This document shows, piece after piece, positions 35,111-48,064 of a stretch of 64,000 nt of DNA (its first letter is position 1; the number at the start of each line of letters is the position of its first letter). The stretch spans positions 29,733,172 to 29,797,171 of the forward strand of contig OY720344.1 of the NCBI GenBank assembly GCA_963082975.1, given 5' to 3'. The stretch is from Labia minor (Eukaryota; Arthropoda; Insecta; Dermaptera; Spongiphoridae). The notes beneath the pieces were generated by a model. That model did not search any database and was not told where the DNA came from. It saw only the letters and a program-made list of their open reading frames with translations. A program made the position numbers and the translations under genes.

Positions 35111-37699
35111 TATATAATTTAAGAAAAGACAAAACTCTTTCAAAAGTATTATCCAAACATAATTTCATTAAATTATTCTCAAAATATAATTTTGAAATTA
35201 TTTATTTATTTTCCTAAAATTTATAAATAACATGAGATTAATTTAAAATGAAAATTATGTTGTATAAGTTTATTAAAAAAATAGCCTTTTTATACTATGT
35301 AGTTTATAAATATTTCTTTATACATATCCGCCTTGACTTTAAACTTTAATTTCAAATCGAATTTATATATAAGTCTATGATCACGATATGTTTTCTGCAA
35401 TCATATTATCCTTTCATTCATAGAAAAGAAAGGTTGATTCCATAACCAACTAAATTAACGCACGATATGATTATGAGATGAAAAATCGATAGACATGTAG
35501 GTTCTAATTTATATGAAAAAATAATTTTTATTGATTTTACTTAATACATTTTCTTAATTATGCGCGAAAACTTAGTATTTGGTTTTTGTATGTGTGTGTA
35601 TGCGTATATATATATTCAACTTAAAGTATTTGATTTAAAAAAATAAATAATTTTTTATGTATGATAAAATTGGTTTAATAGGCAAATTAAATAAAATAAA
35701 TAAAATAATCGCTAAATAATTTAATTAAAAATTAAAAAAATAAGATAAAAAAATAATAATAGTTGTTAACAATCTTTTAGTTTTCGTATTATTAATTAGC
35801 ATTAGTCAAAGTAAAAATACGATTTCTGACAATATGAAATATTTACGCTGAAGCATCGAATTATATAATAATTTACTCGGTTTTTGAATAAACATATTTA
35901 TTTTTTATTTACCTTTAATAAATTTCGTTTTAATGGTCTTAGTCAAAGTATATATACGTTTTTCCAATTTCTTACAAAGTGATATATGTACTCTTATTTA
36001 AGAGTTTTCGCGTCTGTAGTACATATAATTTAATGAATATGCTTTCTTTCTTTTGTTGTCTTTGATTTCAATATAAGAGATGGTTCTTTTTCCCGTATTG
36101 CATCTTCTTGCTTTGATAATTTCGTTCCATTTGTCGTTTTTGGTCTCTCAATTTTACAATCCATTTTCTTTTGAAATCTTTTGTTTATTTACTTTTTTTC
36201 GTTAATTTCTTTTAATAAAATAATATTAATTTTTCGTTCGTTATAATAATTTCTTTAATTTGATATTTATTTCGATAATTTCTTAATTTTTAAAATAAAT
36301 CTTTGTGTATTTTCTGAGCCCTAATTCGTATTCTATATTCTGACTCAGCATCTAAGATAATTTATTTGTTTTTTAATTTTTAACATTTTGTTAATAATTA
36401 AACTTAAAATTTGGTTCTCGTTGATAAAAATTTAATTGTAATTGAAATTATTGTAAAAATAATTGTAAATATTTCTTAATTGTTTCTTGTTAATTAAAAT
36501 TGTTTGAAATCTTTATTTCTTGCTATTAATTATAAATTATTATTTTTATCTAAAATAAAATTTAGGGGAAGTTTTAATGAATCTTGGAATTTTCGTTTTT
36601 TATTTTCTTTTAAAATAAAATTTCATTATGGATATTTTAGAAAAAATTCCCATTTAAAAATCCGAATTTTCATAATTTTTCGTCCAATTTTTGACTATAT
36701 TAAATATTTACTGGATCGCATGTAAGCAATGATGAATAAATTGTAACAAGTATAATGAACGGAACTTCCTAAATTCATGTAAAAATAAAATTTGTTGTTG
36801 GCTTTTTCAATATCAATTTCAATGTTAATATTATTTATTTTTTCAATAAATTTGAATTTATTATTCTTAGGGAAGATTTGAAAATTTTAATAGAAATAAA
36901 ATTTAAGATATTTTTTTAAATTATCACATAATATTAATTATTTTAGTCTTTATATCATATAAATATAATAATAAAATATATGCAATTTTCTTATTTTAAA
37001 AACCACTTAAGTATTAAACTTATGAAAGAGATTTATACAAATAATTTTATCATTTAAACAACGAATAAATAAATATTCAAATTTCTAGCTATTAACATTA
37101 TATATTCCTAACTCTTCAATTTTTATTTTAAATATGAATGCGAAAAATGTATATTAACACAATATTGATGTTTATAGTATTTTATTGTTTTTCGTAATTT
37201 TTGTGTTTGTTTTCTTTTTAGGTCTTTTAAAAAAAAATCCATCAATTTATCTTTTAAGAAAAAAAAGTTTTAACACCTAATTATTATCCTTTCTCCAAAC
37301 TCAGTAAAAAAATCAAAATTATATTTAATTATAGATTATTGACTAGAACTATATTTCTTTTTAACACAATCAACCTTTTTTCAAGATCAGGTATAGTAAA
37401 CGAACGAAATATGTGTATAGTTGTATAGTTCTAGGACATTTTTAAAATTTGAGGAAACAAGTTTGATTAATGAATGCTTTAAAAGATATTTTATTTATAA
37501 TTTTATTTTGGTATTTTTCACAGAAATAGTCTTAATTAGAAATTATTATATAATTTGTTTTGTTTTTTGCTATAATACATATATTTTTAATATATGTACA
37601 TATGTATATTATTATAGTTTCCAAGTTTTTTCTAAATTTATATATATATAAAAGGTAGAAATAAATTCATCACCTGATTGTAAAAAAAAACAATGATAA

Positions 37700-37960
37700 A
37701 ATATCAGCATGTCATGTGATTTCTCGTCTCCCCATTAAATTTCCTTTAATTGGCTAAAAACAAGCCACTTGTGGCGACAACAGGCGCCTTGTTGTCGTTG
37801 TTCTGGACCTCTATTGGATTCAAAGTTCGAGCAAAAAAATGTGCGGATTGTCTTTTGTTTACACAAACCCATTGAACAGACACTCAAAAACATCCATTTA
37901 AACCAACGGCGCCTTCGAAGGTGTTTCACATAAAAAAACATCAATTATTTAAATAAAACA
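37700..37960. other. G+C-richer unique patch
   Basis: Contains CAACAGGCGCCTTGTTGTCG, a near-palindromic block around GGCGCC (37774-37801), and AACGGCGCCTTCGAAGG. The 69-codon reverse frame over it matches no family known to me. Possibly regulatory. Confidence 0.3.
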
Positions 37961-38803
37961 AACTACAAAAACTATAAAAAAAAAAATAACCATAGGGTGC
38001 CATCTTCCTTAAAATTATCAAATAAACCTTTTAAATTAGGGTTTATTTTTATTTCTTTTTTAAGTTAAAATCTATTTGTATATTTATAGATAGTAAATAC
38101 ATCTATAGTAAATGCGCACTTAAGGATTAGTTTATTATTATCCCTCTTTATAGAAACACACCGTAACAATGAATAGCTTCAATATCTTGTGCTAAAATTA
38201 TTCAAATTGTTGTTTAAGGTTTAGATCATATTGACAAAGATGATTTCTTCAATTCTATAGATTATACAATATTTTTTCTTCTTTCAAAAGTTGATATTAA
38301 AATTTAAATTCATATAAATAATAAATTCTTTTGTTCCATTGAAAAATCTCTACCTTACCATTCTGAGACTAATGCCTCTTTTATTTATTTCAGCTTTAAT
38401 GATAATTAATATTTGTTTATATTATAATATAGATTTATAGATTTTTTTTCACAATGATGTTTAGGTGATTACCCTTGACATAATTTATTATAATAAAAAT
38501 ATCTCAAATCTGATTAAAAAAATCAGTTGAATTTCTTATAAAGTCTGAGAAATTTTGTAATTTGATTTATTTAAATTCTTCCAAATTTTCGGTTATCTAA
38601 TTGTTTCATTGACTTTTTGGAGTTTTTTAATTGCCTGAAGTCTTATAATATTAAATACTACGAATAACGTACGTAATGTACTAATTTATTTAATTTGAAT
38701 AATAGGTTTAATTAAAATTTTTTGTGTTTAAATAAAATTAAGGTTTTTAATATATTATTTTAATTTCATCTTTAAATATTAATTTTCTTTGATTTTTTGT
38801 TTA

Positions 38804-38899
38804 GGAATGAAAGAGTCATTGGCGAAATGTTCTCAAAGATCAATGGAGTATGTGACTTTTCAATCTGGAGCCAAATCAAGAATTTATGCACTTAATTCT
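38804..38899 (+). other. Candidate orphan exon
   Basis: A strong acceptor-like TTTTTTGTTTAG is followed by 96 nt less AT-rich than its surroundings, ending in CTG|GTATAT. One frame is open across and beyond it, read as MKESLAKCSQRSMEYVTFQS and then GAKSRIYALNSG. No family recognised. It may be chance or an exon of an unseen gene. Confidence 0.2.
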
Positions 38900-39086
38900 G
38901 GTATATTAAAATATTTTAAGAATAGAAGATAAAATAAAGTTCAATAAATATATATAATATATATATGATTAATAATCTAGAATGTCAAAATTTAATCCAC
39001 TGGACATTTGAAAGGAAGTTTTATTTATTTATTAATTTTATTATTTAATTATTTAATTATATACACTAACAGAATATTAATGTAGT
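38900..39086. other. AT-rich spacer
   Basis: Nothing recognised. Confidence 0.5.
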
Positions 39087-39098
39087 TATATTTATGTA

Positions 39099-39203
39099 TT
39101 GTGACGGAAAAAAGTAAACGCCTGGATAATGGCAATGCGCCTTCTCAACCAGTTGATTGATAGACAACAGTGTCATCCTGGCGTTTACTTTTTTCCGTCA
39201 CTG
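39099..39203. mobile_element. Tc1-like MITE of 105 bp in a TA site
   Basis: Right end, inverted, CAGTGACGGAAAAAAGTAAA; left end TTGTGACGGAAAAAAGTAAA, with inverted similarity of about 27 bp. TA lies at 39097-39098 and 39204-39205. The TIR form CAGTGACGG(A)nGTAAACG is typical of Tc1-like elements. The flanks form the two halves of a palindrome. Confidence 0.85.
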
Positions 39204-40835
39204 TACATAAATATACATTGAAATTATTAAGAATCTCGACGAATCTCAAATCATCATCAATGATAGATAATTTTCTATTCATTTTCTACCCAATCCTCCT
39301 TTATCAGTTCTTTTTATTTTTAATATTATTTTTATTTTCATTACTTTAATTTACATATACATATACTTATGAAAGATATGATAATTATACTATTTATTAT
39401 ATATAATAATATAAAAATCAAAATTATGCCACCAAATTAAAAATTAAATGTTTTATATTTTAACTGATTTACAAGTTTTCAAGGATTCTTAAGTCTTAAA
39501 TAATACTTCAGAAAATGGTTTATGTTTATTTGTATAAATATAAATAATAGCTACATGCATTCATCATCAAATAAAACTGTTATTCCAATAATTAAAAAAA
39601 AGTAATGATAATTTTATTTAGCTATTTTAAAAGAAATATCTAATAATGGCTAAAGTGTTCCATTTGTATAAAGTTAAACAGATTTTATACGAAACATTAT
39701 AAATATGATAGATGATATTAAAAAAGAAAAAAAGAAAACAAGTTATCGCTTAGTGATATATTATCTGGTGTCGATATCGGCAGTCTGTATTCCGGTAGGG
39801 GCTACTTCGGTTGAGCAATGTCAATGCGCGATATTTATCTGCGTTCCAGACACAGATATATGCGCATACGTTTCTAATTAAATTAAAGGCCGTCTAATTC
39901 ATTTCTCTTGTCAAAGATGGGCCGAAAATGGTTCTCGGGGAAAATTGGAATCCCTCACTAGCACATGAATTATTCTAACACTGACCGATTGGCAGTGACT
40001 TAAGTCGTATATTATTAATTTTTAATCGAATACAGTACAATCCATATTAAATGGTCATAAATAATAATTCGGAACAAATCTTAGAAGAAAATCTAATAGG
40101 GCTTTTCTCATCAATCGAATGTCATTGAGAATGAATGGCCTATTCGTATTCAATAGTAGTCTTGAAATTTAATAACTTGGATTAATAGATAAAAGTATTC
40201 TATATAGATAGGTCTGTTATAAATTAAAATTTATATAAAAAAAAATATTGAGCATAACTCAAGTTTAATAAAAATAGATTTGGAAATTCGAGAGAACCAT
40301 TCCAGGTAAGGGAGTGTCAAGATTAACATATGAATGTATAATTTGGTCATATAAATACAGTTTACTAGTCAGGGACGTAAATGAAATTAATCGGTATATT
40401 AAAAATAAATTCAAAAATTCATACTATCCTACTTTCACTTACTTCCTTGAATTTTAAATATATGTATAGCTTGAGGTAAATATAAATAAAAAGTGTCCAT
40501 AAGTAGTTGAGGGCGTAGAAATAGGTTATCAATTGTTTATTAAATTAATCTATTTATATATCCATGGATAGATAGATGTATATAAGTATTTATATAAATT
40601 TCTAATATATTTTTTAAGTTAATAGATTCAATCAAAAAAAAAACATTTATAATCTTTATTTAAATAAATGTGGTTAACTTCGCCAACCAAATATTTATAT
40701 ATTATTATTATAAAATATTAATAAAATAAATATTTTTAATTTAATTACGAAATTAAATTAAAAACGAACTAAACACAACATCTTTCAAATATAAAATATT
40801 AAAAAAGAATATGACGGGAGACTACTGTAACTATG
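39204..40835. other. Intergenic DNA with a G+C-richer island
   Basis: 39755-40010 stands out (GGTGTCGATATCGGCAGTC, TCAATGCGCGATATTTATCTG in part, AGATGGGCCGAAAATGG, CACTGACCGATTGGCAGTG). The last string is an imperfect inverted repeat. No long open frame. A candidate conserved non-coding element. The rest is AT-rich. Confidence 0.3.
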
Positions 40836-40995
40836 GAGGCGCTGATGTCGCTGATGACGCCATTTTAACATTTAAATAAATTATCTTTACTTAAGAAAGA
40901 ACTAACAAAAATAATTTTTCCTTAGGTTGAAAGCAATACAGATCGATTTTTTTTTATAAAAATTCTCGTGGATTTTAAAAAAATCCTTAAAATAT
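40836..40995 (+). repeat. Repeat family C, copy C2
   Basis: Same block order as C1 (8313-8480): GACGCCATTTT, AGAAAGAACTAACAAA, AGGTTGAAAGCAATACAGAT, ATCCTT. Non-coding; ends undefined. Confidence 0.55.
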
Positions 40996-41020
40996 CCCAG
41001 AAATATACAAACATACAATT

Positions 41021-41062
41021 AGATACATATATATGTGCATAAGATACATATATATGTGCGTT
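41021..41062 (+). repeat. Two-unit tandem repeat
   Basis: AGATACATATATATGTGC is repeated twice with ATA between. Each unit contains the palindrome ACATATATATGT. Confidence 0.85.
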
Positions 41063-42695
41063 CCCCTTCTCCTATTTTAGTACATCCTCTCAAGGCCAAT
41101 ATGTTTTATTTTAATCCAATAATTAAAAAAGCTTCCCTTCTTTTTGAACTTTAAATTGAGATCGTTATTTGTTGTTAGTTTTGAACTGAATTATATTAGT
41201 CTTTTATCCGCCTTTTAAGTTTGAAGACGACAATATACCTTAACCAACCCTCGGAGATTATTTAAGAGTTTTTCTGAAGATAACTTAAATGATTATGAGG
41301 AGATTATGATTTGGCTTGAATTTATTTAGCAAAAGGAATTAATTGATTGTTCTAATTTTAACCCAATTTACTCATAATCAATAATAATTTTTTAGTTTTA
41401 GAAAAAACATATTCTTTAAAGTTGTCCTACCTTCAAAAACATGAATATTTTAATCTAAAATATAATTATTAATAGTAATTCGATCAATGATAAAAAAAAT
41501 ATTATTTATTTATCTAACTAAACAAGATTTTCCGATAAAAATTTATAAAAAAAAAATTAATCATCTAGATGTAATGATTTGCAACGATTAAATTATTTAA
41601 AAATCAGGTTTAACTTGAAGATTATGTTAATCAGTGAATTTCACTTAGTAAATAAGATAATTTTCTTCTTATTTAATCTGCACCCTGTACTAGTAAATTT
41701 CCCAATAGAGGATTATTGGCGCCGTGAGTTTAGTATTACAGTCTGTCCTGGGACGCACTTTAAAATAACTAATACTTTCTTTTAATTTCCATATTATTTT
41801 TTTTTCTAAGTCTCTATTTATATTTCAACTAAACGAAAAATACTTTCGAAACTTATTTAATATAAATTTTTTTAACATAATATATTATTTGGTGTTTGCA
41901 AGACTTTATTGACTCCTACTTCCTACCCCACCTTATTTTTTTCTTTGTGACGAAATTTTATTACACTGAATAATTTGCCTTTTTTTCAAAAATAAATTTC
42001 TCGCGATCGACTTGAATGAATGGTGAAATTATTTATTTTATTAATAAGTGAACAATTGATAAGACATTTAAGATAACAATGCAATTTTAATGAAACAAGT
42101 GTGAGGTCACCACCCGGTTGCAATTTCTTCAGGGATTCCGGGGACATTGCCAACAGAATTGTGACAGAACAACAAGTCACGAATTGAAGAGGAGGGTTCG
42201 CTTCTCCTACTACTTTTACTACTACTACAATACTATTCCTTTCTTCATCTGGTGCGAAGAAAAAAAAAAATCGTGACATAAATGTCCGAATTCGGCTTCT
42301 GAATGCGTGAACAAGACTTATCTCCAACAATATCTAATAATTCAAATATATATTGCATTTACTGAAATATAAAAACTTGTTTTAGAATAAAAAAATTGAC
42401 TCTACTTACTATATTTTACAATAAATAACAACGCCCTAATCCTTAATATTTAAACAATACTTATATTGGTTCGTAGATCTTTTATTATTATCAAAATTCT
42501 AAGCCTAGCCAAAAACATGTCTATCACAATATTTTGACACAATAGATAAGTATTATTTCTTAAATTTAAAATAAAAAAAATACTTAATGGTTTAATAATT
42601 AACTTTTTTAAAATATTAATTATAATCAAATTAAAACTTTTATATAAAATTTTAATCAATTTATTGTATTTATTTGTTTGATTAATAAATTAAAC
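41063..42695. other. Intergenic DNA
   Basis: Mostly AT-rich. 42080-42320 is G+C-richer with a trinucleotide stretch (CTACTACTTTTACTACTAC near 42206-42226). A 114-codon reverse frame (41986-42330) crosses it but ends in low-complexity sequence and matches no known family. Confidence 0.4.
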
Positions 42696-42914
42696 CAGCG
42701 GTTCTCAATTTTCCAGTATTCATTCATTTTTCAATCATAATTATACCAAGCGTAAGGGAGGGGGGGGGGGTGCTTCAATAATAAGTATATTGAGTAATTT
42801 TTATTTTAAATAATTTTTAATTAACTGCCAAAAAATTAGTTTTTTATTAGCAGGGGTGCTTTCAGTTAATCATTTTTAAAAATAAGATTTTCTCTTGAAA
42901 ATTGAGAATCGCTG
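42696..42914. mobile_element. hAT-type MITE (hAT3)
   Basis: Ends CAGCGGTTCTCAATTTTC and, inverted, CAGCGATTCTCAATTTTC (17 of 18). Includes a G-run at 42760-42770 and GCAGGGGTGC. No matching 8-bp flanks found, so borders may have mutated. 219 bp. Confidence 0.75.
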
Positions 42915-43390
42915 CAGAATGCATAATACAATTATTATTTATTTATAAATACAATCAAATTTGATTTATTTATTTTATACTTTTGTATTTTTAGAAATAC
43001 ATATATGTAAAATTTGCTTTATAAAATATATCAATGATAATTAATTGCAAAAGAAGATATCCGAAAATTAAAAATTATTTTTTATATCTCAGGTTGGTAC
43101 AAAAAAAATGTCAATGTAAAAATCGAGACGAATAAGAAAATTTTATAAACCATTGGTATCTTCTATAAAATTAAATTCGATTGAAATAAAATATGTCAAG
43201 ATTCAACATTTCAATTCATTCATTTCCATTAACAAACTTAGTTGTCATAAAAAAGTAAAAATGTATGGTAGTTAAATTAATAAAAAAAAAATAATCTATC
43301 TGAATTTATTTAATTGAATAATTTAATCTGAATAATTTATTTATTTTTGTTTATTTAATTCAATATAGATAAAAATTATAAAAAAGAACT
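42915..43390. other. AT-rich spacer, nothing recognised
   Basis: No feature recognised. Confidence 0.5.
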
Positions 43391-43618
43391 ATGATATCTC
43401 TGTGTAGACACACACTATACGTAACTTTCGAAGTTCTTGATCGCAGCATCCACATTCCTCCTGAGCTACACCCAACTCCTATATTGTCCACCCACCATTG
43501 GTTTTCAAGTGGACGTTTTCCAATCGATCTCCCCACCAATATATTTTTCAAAATTCTATCATCACCATGTTCTGCCCATCGAAACCTTCTTGATAAATTA
43601 CTCTCTGTCTGGAGATGC
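43391..43618 (-). mobile_element. Non-LTR retrotransposon fragment R7
   Basis: Reverse-strand R 3' end: degenerate GATATCTCTGTG tail, CGAAGTTCTTG, then WVDN, GKRPL and KNILVGR-like codons, up to the ASP/MQ region. Internally deleted. Confidence 0.8.
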
Positions 43619-43689
43619 AACCATATATATTATCAGCATTTAATATCATAAGTTTATCATTGGATTATGAATAAAATAATATAGTCTTA

Positions 43690-43795
43690 AAAAAGTTTTG
43701 GATACCAATAAAATGATTACTATTATGATTGGCTGACCGCACAAATCATTTTGGCGTGACGCGGGTTGCTCATCCCTCCTCTAGAGGATGGATGT
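43690..43795 (-). mobile_element. Family D fragment, copy D2
   Basis: One end of the D family: inverted GGGATGAGCAACCCGCG, then GATTTGTGCGG and ATCATTTTATTGGTATC, aligning with 365-455 of D1. The other end is missing. Confidence 0.65.
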
Positions 43796-44574
43796 ACAAT
43801 ACAAGCGATCGAGGCACATGGGTAAATTATCTTATATTTTTGTTATTAAATAAATATGCTTTAGACTTCTATTATTATTAGTAAGTATCTGGAACACCAA
43901 GTTATCGCTCGAACCTTTAACAAATTCATACAATTTATTATTATAAACTTTAAAAATTTTACAATTTTTTAATTATTAATTACAATTGTTAAATCAAAAA
44001 TTTGTTTTCTAAAATGGTACAAAATGTGATTAAAATAACTTGATTTTCATTTCAAGATAAAATATATTCAAATTTACTTGATAAAGTATTTGACCCTATA
44101 TTATATATATTATATATATATATATACAATTTTTGCTAGTATAAGATAAAAGCTATAACTGACCAATCATACACATACATTTCCCAATGCAAAACCACTA
44201 AGAGCTAGTTTATATTTGATTGACCCTTGTAAAATAGTTTTTTAGAAAATAAATATTTTTAATTAATTTATGTTTTTAATTTATTTTATGTAGTTAGATA
44301 TTTAGATAGATTTATAATATACATATAACATTTAAACTTATTACTTATATTATAATAATTTTTTTTTTTATTATAATTTTTTTTCAAAATAACCTAATTT
44401 TTAAAATTTATTTATTTAATTAATATAAAATTATTTGAGATTATTTCTATATGATTTATTTAAATTTATTAAAAAAAATAATTAAATAAAATATAAATAA
44501 CATATTTTTTTAATTTAAGGAAATAATAGACATCAAATAACATTTCAAAACAAAAAAAAATTATCGAGAATAAT
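43796..44574. other. AT-rich spacer
   Basis: Contains a TA-rich run (44101-44127) followed by ACAATTTTTGCTAGTATAA, also seen at 8509-8527. Nothing else recognised. Confidence 0.45.
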
Positions 44575-44583
44575 ATTAACTAA

Positions 44584-44779
44584 TATTATAGTTGTGAGAA
44601 ACGTCTACTTGGAAGACCAAGGACACGGTGGGTGGATAATGTGGGAAAGGATGTGAGAGAGATGGGAGAGGATAGAGACTGGAAGGTTGTGGCTCAGAAT
44701 AGGAATACTTGGAGGGGTGTGGTTGCTGCGGCCAAGAACTTTCGAGTACCATAGAGACACAGAGATAAATAGATATAAA
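44584..44779 (+). mobile_element. Non-LTR retrotransposon fragment R8 with target duplication
   Basis: Short 3'-terminal R copy ending GAGACACAGAGATAAATAGA. ATTAACTAA flanks both sides (44575-44583, 44780-44788), a 9-bp target duplication that defines the element ends. An internal deletion lies near 44594. Confidence 0.88.
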
Positions 44780-44788
44780 ATTAACTAA

Positions 44789-46551
44789 ACATCCAAAATG
44801 ACTACTGTATAATATAAAATGTTGCATAAACGTTGCAATTTATATACGTTGGTATCTCTTAGACTTTTTTTATAAATTTATGATCTACCACCCATTTGTT
44901 TATTGTTTTAACTTGTTCAAATTTATAGACCATCTTAAAGAAAAACATGTTCTATATCATTTTCAATTCCATCCATTATATTTAATATTTATTTATAAAT
45001 TCCAATCATATGGTATATTTTTTGATATTAATCACACGTAAAAACAAACAAAAATCAAGTTGAAATAATTTTATAAATATATTTTATATTAATGGCATTG
45101 TATATATAAAGTATTTCACAATTGTAATGTAAGTAATATTCATTCATGTGCCAAATTCCTTGGCTGAAGACCAAAAGGATAACTGTACGGTCTAAAAATG
45201 ACTTTCCAATCGTGGCTTGTTAGAAAGACAATATTGCTTAAATATTGGCAAACTTGATGAGTTACTTTTATTGACATTTATTATTAACTTAGAAATATAT
45301 TTATATATTTCAGTCAGTCACTGACATTTGAAAAAAAATGTTCCATTGAATATAAATCTTGACTTTTTTAACAAGAGACATTATTATGGGTAATATTTTT
45401 CATTTAAGAAATTTCCAATCACGAAAAAACATTGGAAAATAATTTACACAAAAAAATTATTAGTAGTTAAGGTTTATTACTTATTTAATTTAACGATTAT
45501 TTATTTTAGATACCTTTTTCTTTATAAACCATCAATATAATATTTAAAAAATTCACAAATTTTATTAATTATGACTTTTCTAAATTGGATTTTTTTTTGT
45601 TATTGGAGTTATTTAATTAGAATCTGCATTTTAATTAAGTATGTTTTTATAGTCAACACTTTTAGAGTAATTGAATAATTTTCAATAAATTTAATTATAT
45701 ATTATTATATATATTTAATTACTACTAATATATTATTAATAATAATATGCTAACTGGAATTAGAATTATTAGTCTTATATGAATATTAGAAATTCAAATT
45801 GTTTATTATTTTTTCATTTGGCGACTAATTCTTTATTATCTGAGAATACTATTTAAATAAATAAAAAATATGAGCTAATAGTGAAATTTTCATTTTCAAT
45901 AAAGTCCTTATTAATGTGTAAGAAGGAAATTGATAATTATTTTGAATTATAAAGCAAGAAATTTAGCAAAATTTATTCCCATTCATTCCATCACAGATTT
46001 CATTTCGCAATTATCTATATCAATATATTTTATAATAAAAAGATTTAGAAAAAAATGCCATTTATTTGGAATATATTAAATATATTTTATAATGTTATTA
46101 AAAAAAATGGTTCAAAATTATTTTGTATATGATTGATATATGCAAATATATAAAATCATTATTAATAATTTAAAAGGAAATTAATAATTAAATCAATACA
46201 CATATAAACAAATTAAGTGACTAAAGGACAAATTAAAAGTAACAGGTACACAAATTGATTAATATAAATAGAATATTTTTTATAAAAATATTTATGAAAT
46301 CATTAAAAAAAATTAGTATATTATATTGTGTAATATAAAGAATATAATTGTATTTACAATATTTCTTTAAATTTAAGATTACAAGAATGAATGAATTACT
46401 TACATTATGTGTATTTAAGTGTGAATTCTCAGCTATACCTTTCGTCCAATTAAGATCAAATTTGTAAATAATTAATGTATGTGAATGTAAATTTTCAAAA
46501 ATTGTTTCAGAATAATAAGAATAATATTTTTTTAAGATTACTTTATATATA
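44789..46551. other. AT-rich intergenic DNA, nothing recognised
   Basis: A slightly less AT-rich patch lies at 45140-45250. No gene or repeat recognised. Confidence 0.5.
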
Positions 46552-47419
46552 CACCTGTCCCTCGTTTTACACGGTACTTTTTTTACACGATTTCGATTTT
46601 ACACGGTTTATAAATTAATGGATTTCAAATAAGCTGGAGTGTCGCCACTCGACTATTTCGGAATTTGAATTTGATTAAATAATATATATTATATTTAAAT
46701 TAAATTTAATTAATGATAAATTATAAATTAAAATTAATAAATAACATTTATTAAACCAGTGCATGTATGGCTCTTTGTTGATGGCACCACGTCACGTCCT
46801 GACGCGTGATTTGCAGTGGTGTTAAAAAATTAAGTCCGGTACTTTCAACTATTCAATCAAGCTGAAATTCTATATATAGCAGTTTTATACAATTTTTACT
46901 CAGGTGAAAAATTATCAAACATATATCTTTATTTTTATGGTCAGTTTAGAGTAAAAAAAATCAAAACGTTGTAGGTAATGACCCTCTTCCGGTTGAGCTA
47001 CTTTTCTCAAAAGTGGATAGAAAACTACGAATTTTGAATAATGCCCGTATACAAATTTCATGATTCTAGCTCAAACCGTTTTTGCGTAATCTTGTCTACA
47101 TACACACACATCAGAGACATTTTTCTCAACCTTAATGAAATAGTAAATAGCGAGATAGTAAAAACTGGTAAAAGTGTATATTCGGCTGCATACACGCATT
47201 TATATTCTTATATTTTTTGTTCCTAATATAGAATGAATCAAATTCTGTATTATGTACTTACATATACTACCTAATAAAATAATAAAAGAATTAAAATATG
47301 ATTGAATTTCCACATTTTAGTGTTTTTCGTTTTACACGGTTTTAACATAGAAAATTTAAGATTTCGATTTACACGGTTTTGTTCGGAACCAATCTTCCGT
47401 GTAAAACGGGGGACAGGTG
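46552..47419. mobile_element. pogo-like element with nested B2
   Basis: Ends CACCTGTCCCTCGTTTTACA and, inverted, CACCTGTCCCCCGTTTTACA, with TA on both sides (46550-46551, 47420-47421). The motif TTTTACACG(G/A) is iterated near both ends (three times on the left at 46573-46611, again near 47330-47405), resembling transposase-binding arrays. The TIR style and TA duplication fit the pogo/Tigger branch of Tc1/mariner. No transposase frame. B2 fills most of the centre. Confidence 0.8.
46634..47158 (-). mobile_element. Family B element, copy B2, nested in pogo-like element
   Basis: Reverse-strand B: CTGGAGTGTCGCCACTCG at the left, GCGAGATAG at the right. The section from CACTAAGG to the 5' end is deleted and joined to AGTAAATAGCGAGATAG. 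Other landmarks are intact (CCTCTTCCGGTTGAGC, CTCAAAAGTTGGATAG-like, GTGTGTATGTA complement). Non-coding. Confidence 0.85.
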
Positions 47420-47486
47420 TACATACATGTTTTATATTTAAAATTAATTGAAATATATATTTATAATTTAATTTATTTAAAATAAA

Positions 47487-48064
47487 CTGGAGTGTCTCCT
47501 TCGACTATCTCGCAAATTTGAATTGGATTAATTAACATATATTATAATTAAATTAAATTTAATTAATTAAAATAAAATTAACAAATATGTAATATTTAAT
47601 AAAACCAGCGCGTTTTTGACTCTTTGTTGATGGCACCACGACATGTGTAGACGCGTGATTGCCAGTCAACGTGTTAAAAAATTAATTCCGGTACTTCCGG
47701 TAATTCCGGTAATTCAATCAAGCTGAAATTCTATATATAACAGTTTTATGCAATTTTTAATCATGTGAAAAATTATCAAACATATATCTTTATTTTTACG
47801 GTCACTTTAGAGGAAAAAAACGTGGTAGGTAATGACCCACATTTCTCAAATGTTGATAGAAAACTAGGAATTTTGAATAATGCCCGTATAGCAAATTTCA
47901 TTATTCTAGCTTCTTTTTCGTAATCTTATCTACATACACACACACTCAGAGACATTTTTCTCAACCTTAGTGAAAATGATTCAGGAACCTTCAAAACGTA
48001 TAAAAACATCAAAATCTCGACATCGAAAATTTTCGTGATCGCAATACTATCTCTGGCGAGATAG
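47487..48064 (-). mobile_element. Family B element, copy B3
   Basis: Near full-length reverse-strand B from CTGGAGTGTCTCC to CTGGCGAGATAG (578 bp), 68 bp to the right of the pogo-like element. Shows GGTACTTCCGGTAATTCCGG, a small internal triplication absent from other copies. Confidence 0.88.

Larger units (their letters stand above)
33521..38803. other. Long AT-rich gene-poor stretch
   Basis: No gene or transposon terminus recognised. Two less AT-rich patches have their own entries (34920-35110, 37700-37960). The frames at 36504-36725 and 37421-37651 are Phe/Ile/Lys/Tyr-rich chance frames. Confidence 0.5.

Noticed and set aside
36504..36725. 73-codon + frame rich in Phe/Lys/Ile
   Set aside because: Same chance composition; no splice context or family.
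41986..42330. 114-codon reverse-strand frame, the longest uninterrupted frames aside from 32981-33364
   Set aside because: Includes poly-Phe and poly-Val from simple trinucleotides, no family match, and decays into AT-rich chance sequence.
42755..42775. G-run as possible G-quadruplex or origin
   Set aside because: A single G homopolymer inside a hAT MITE, more likely slippage; no further structure.
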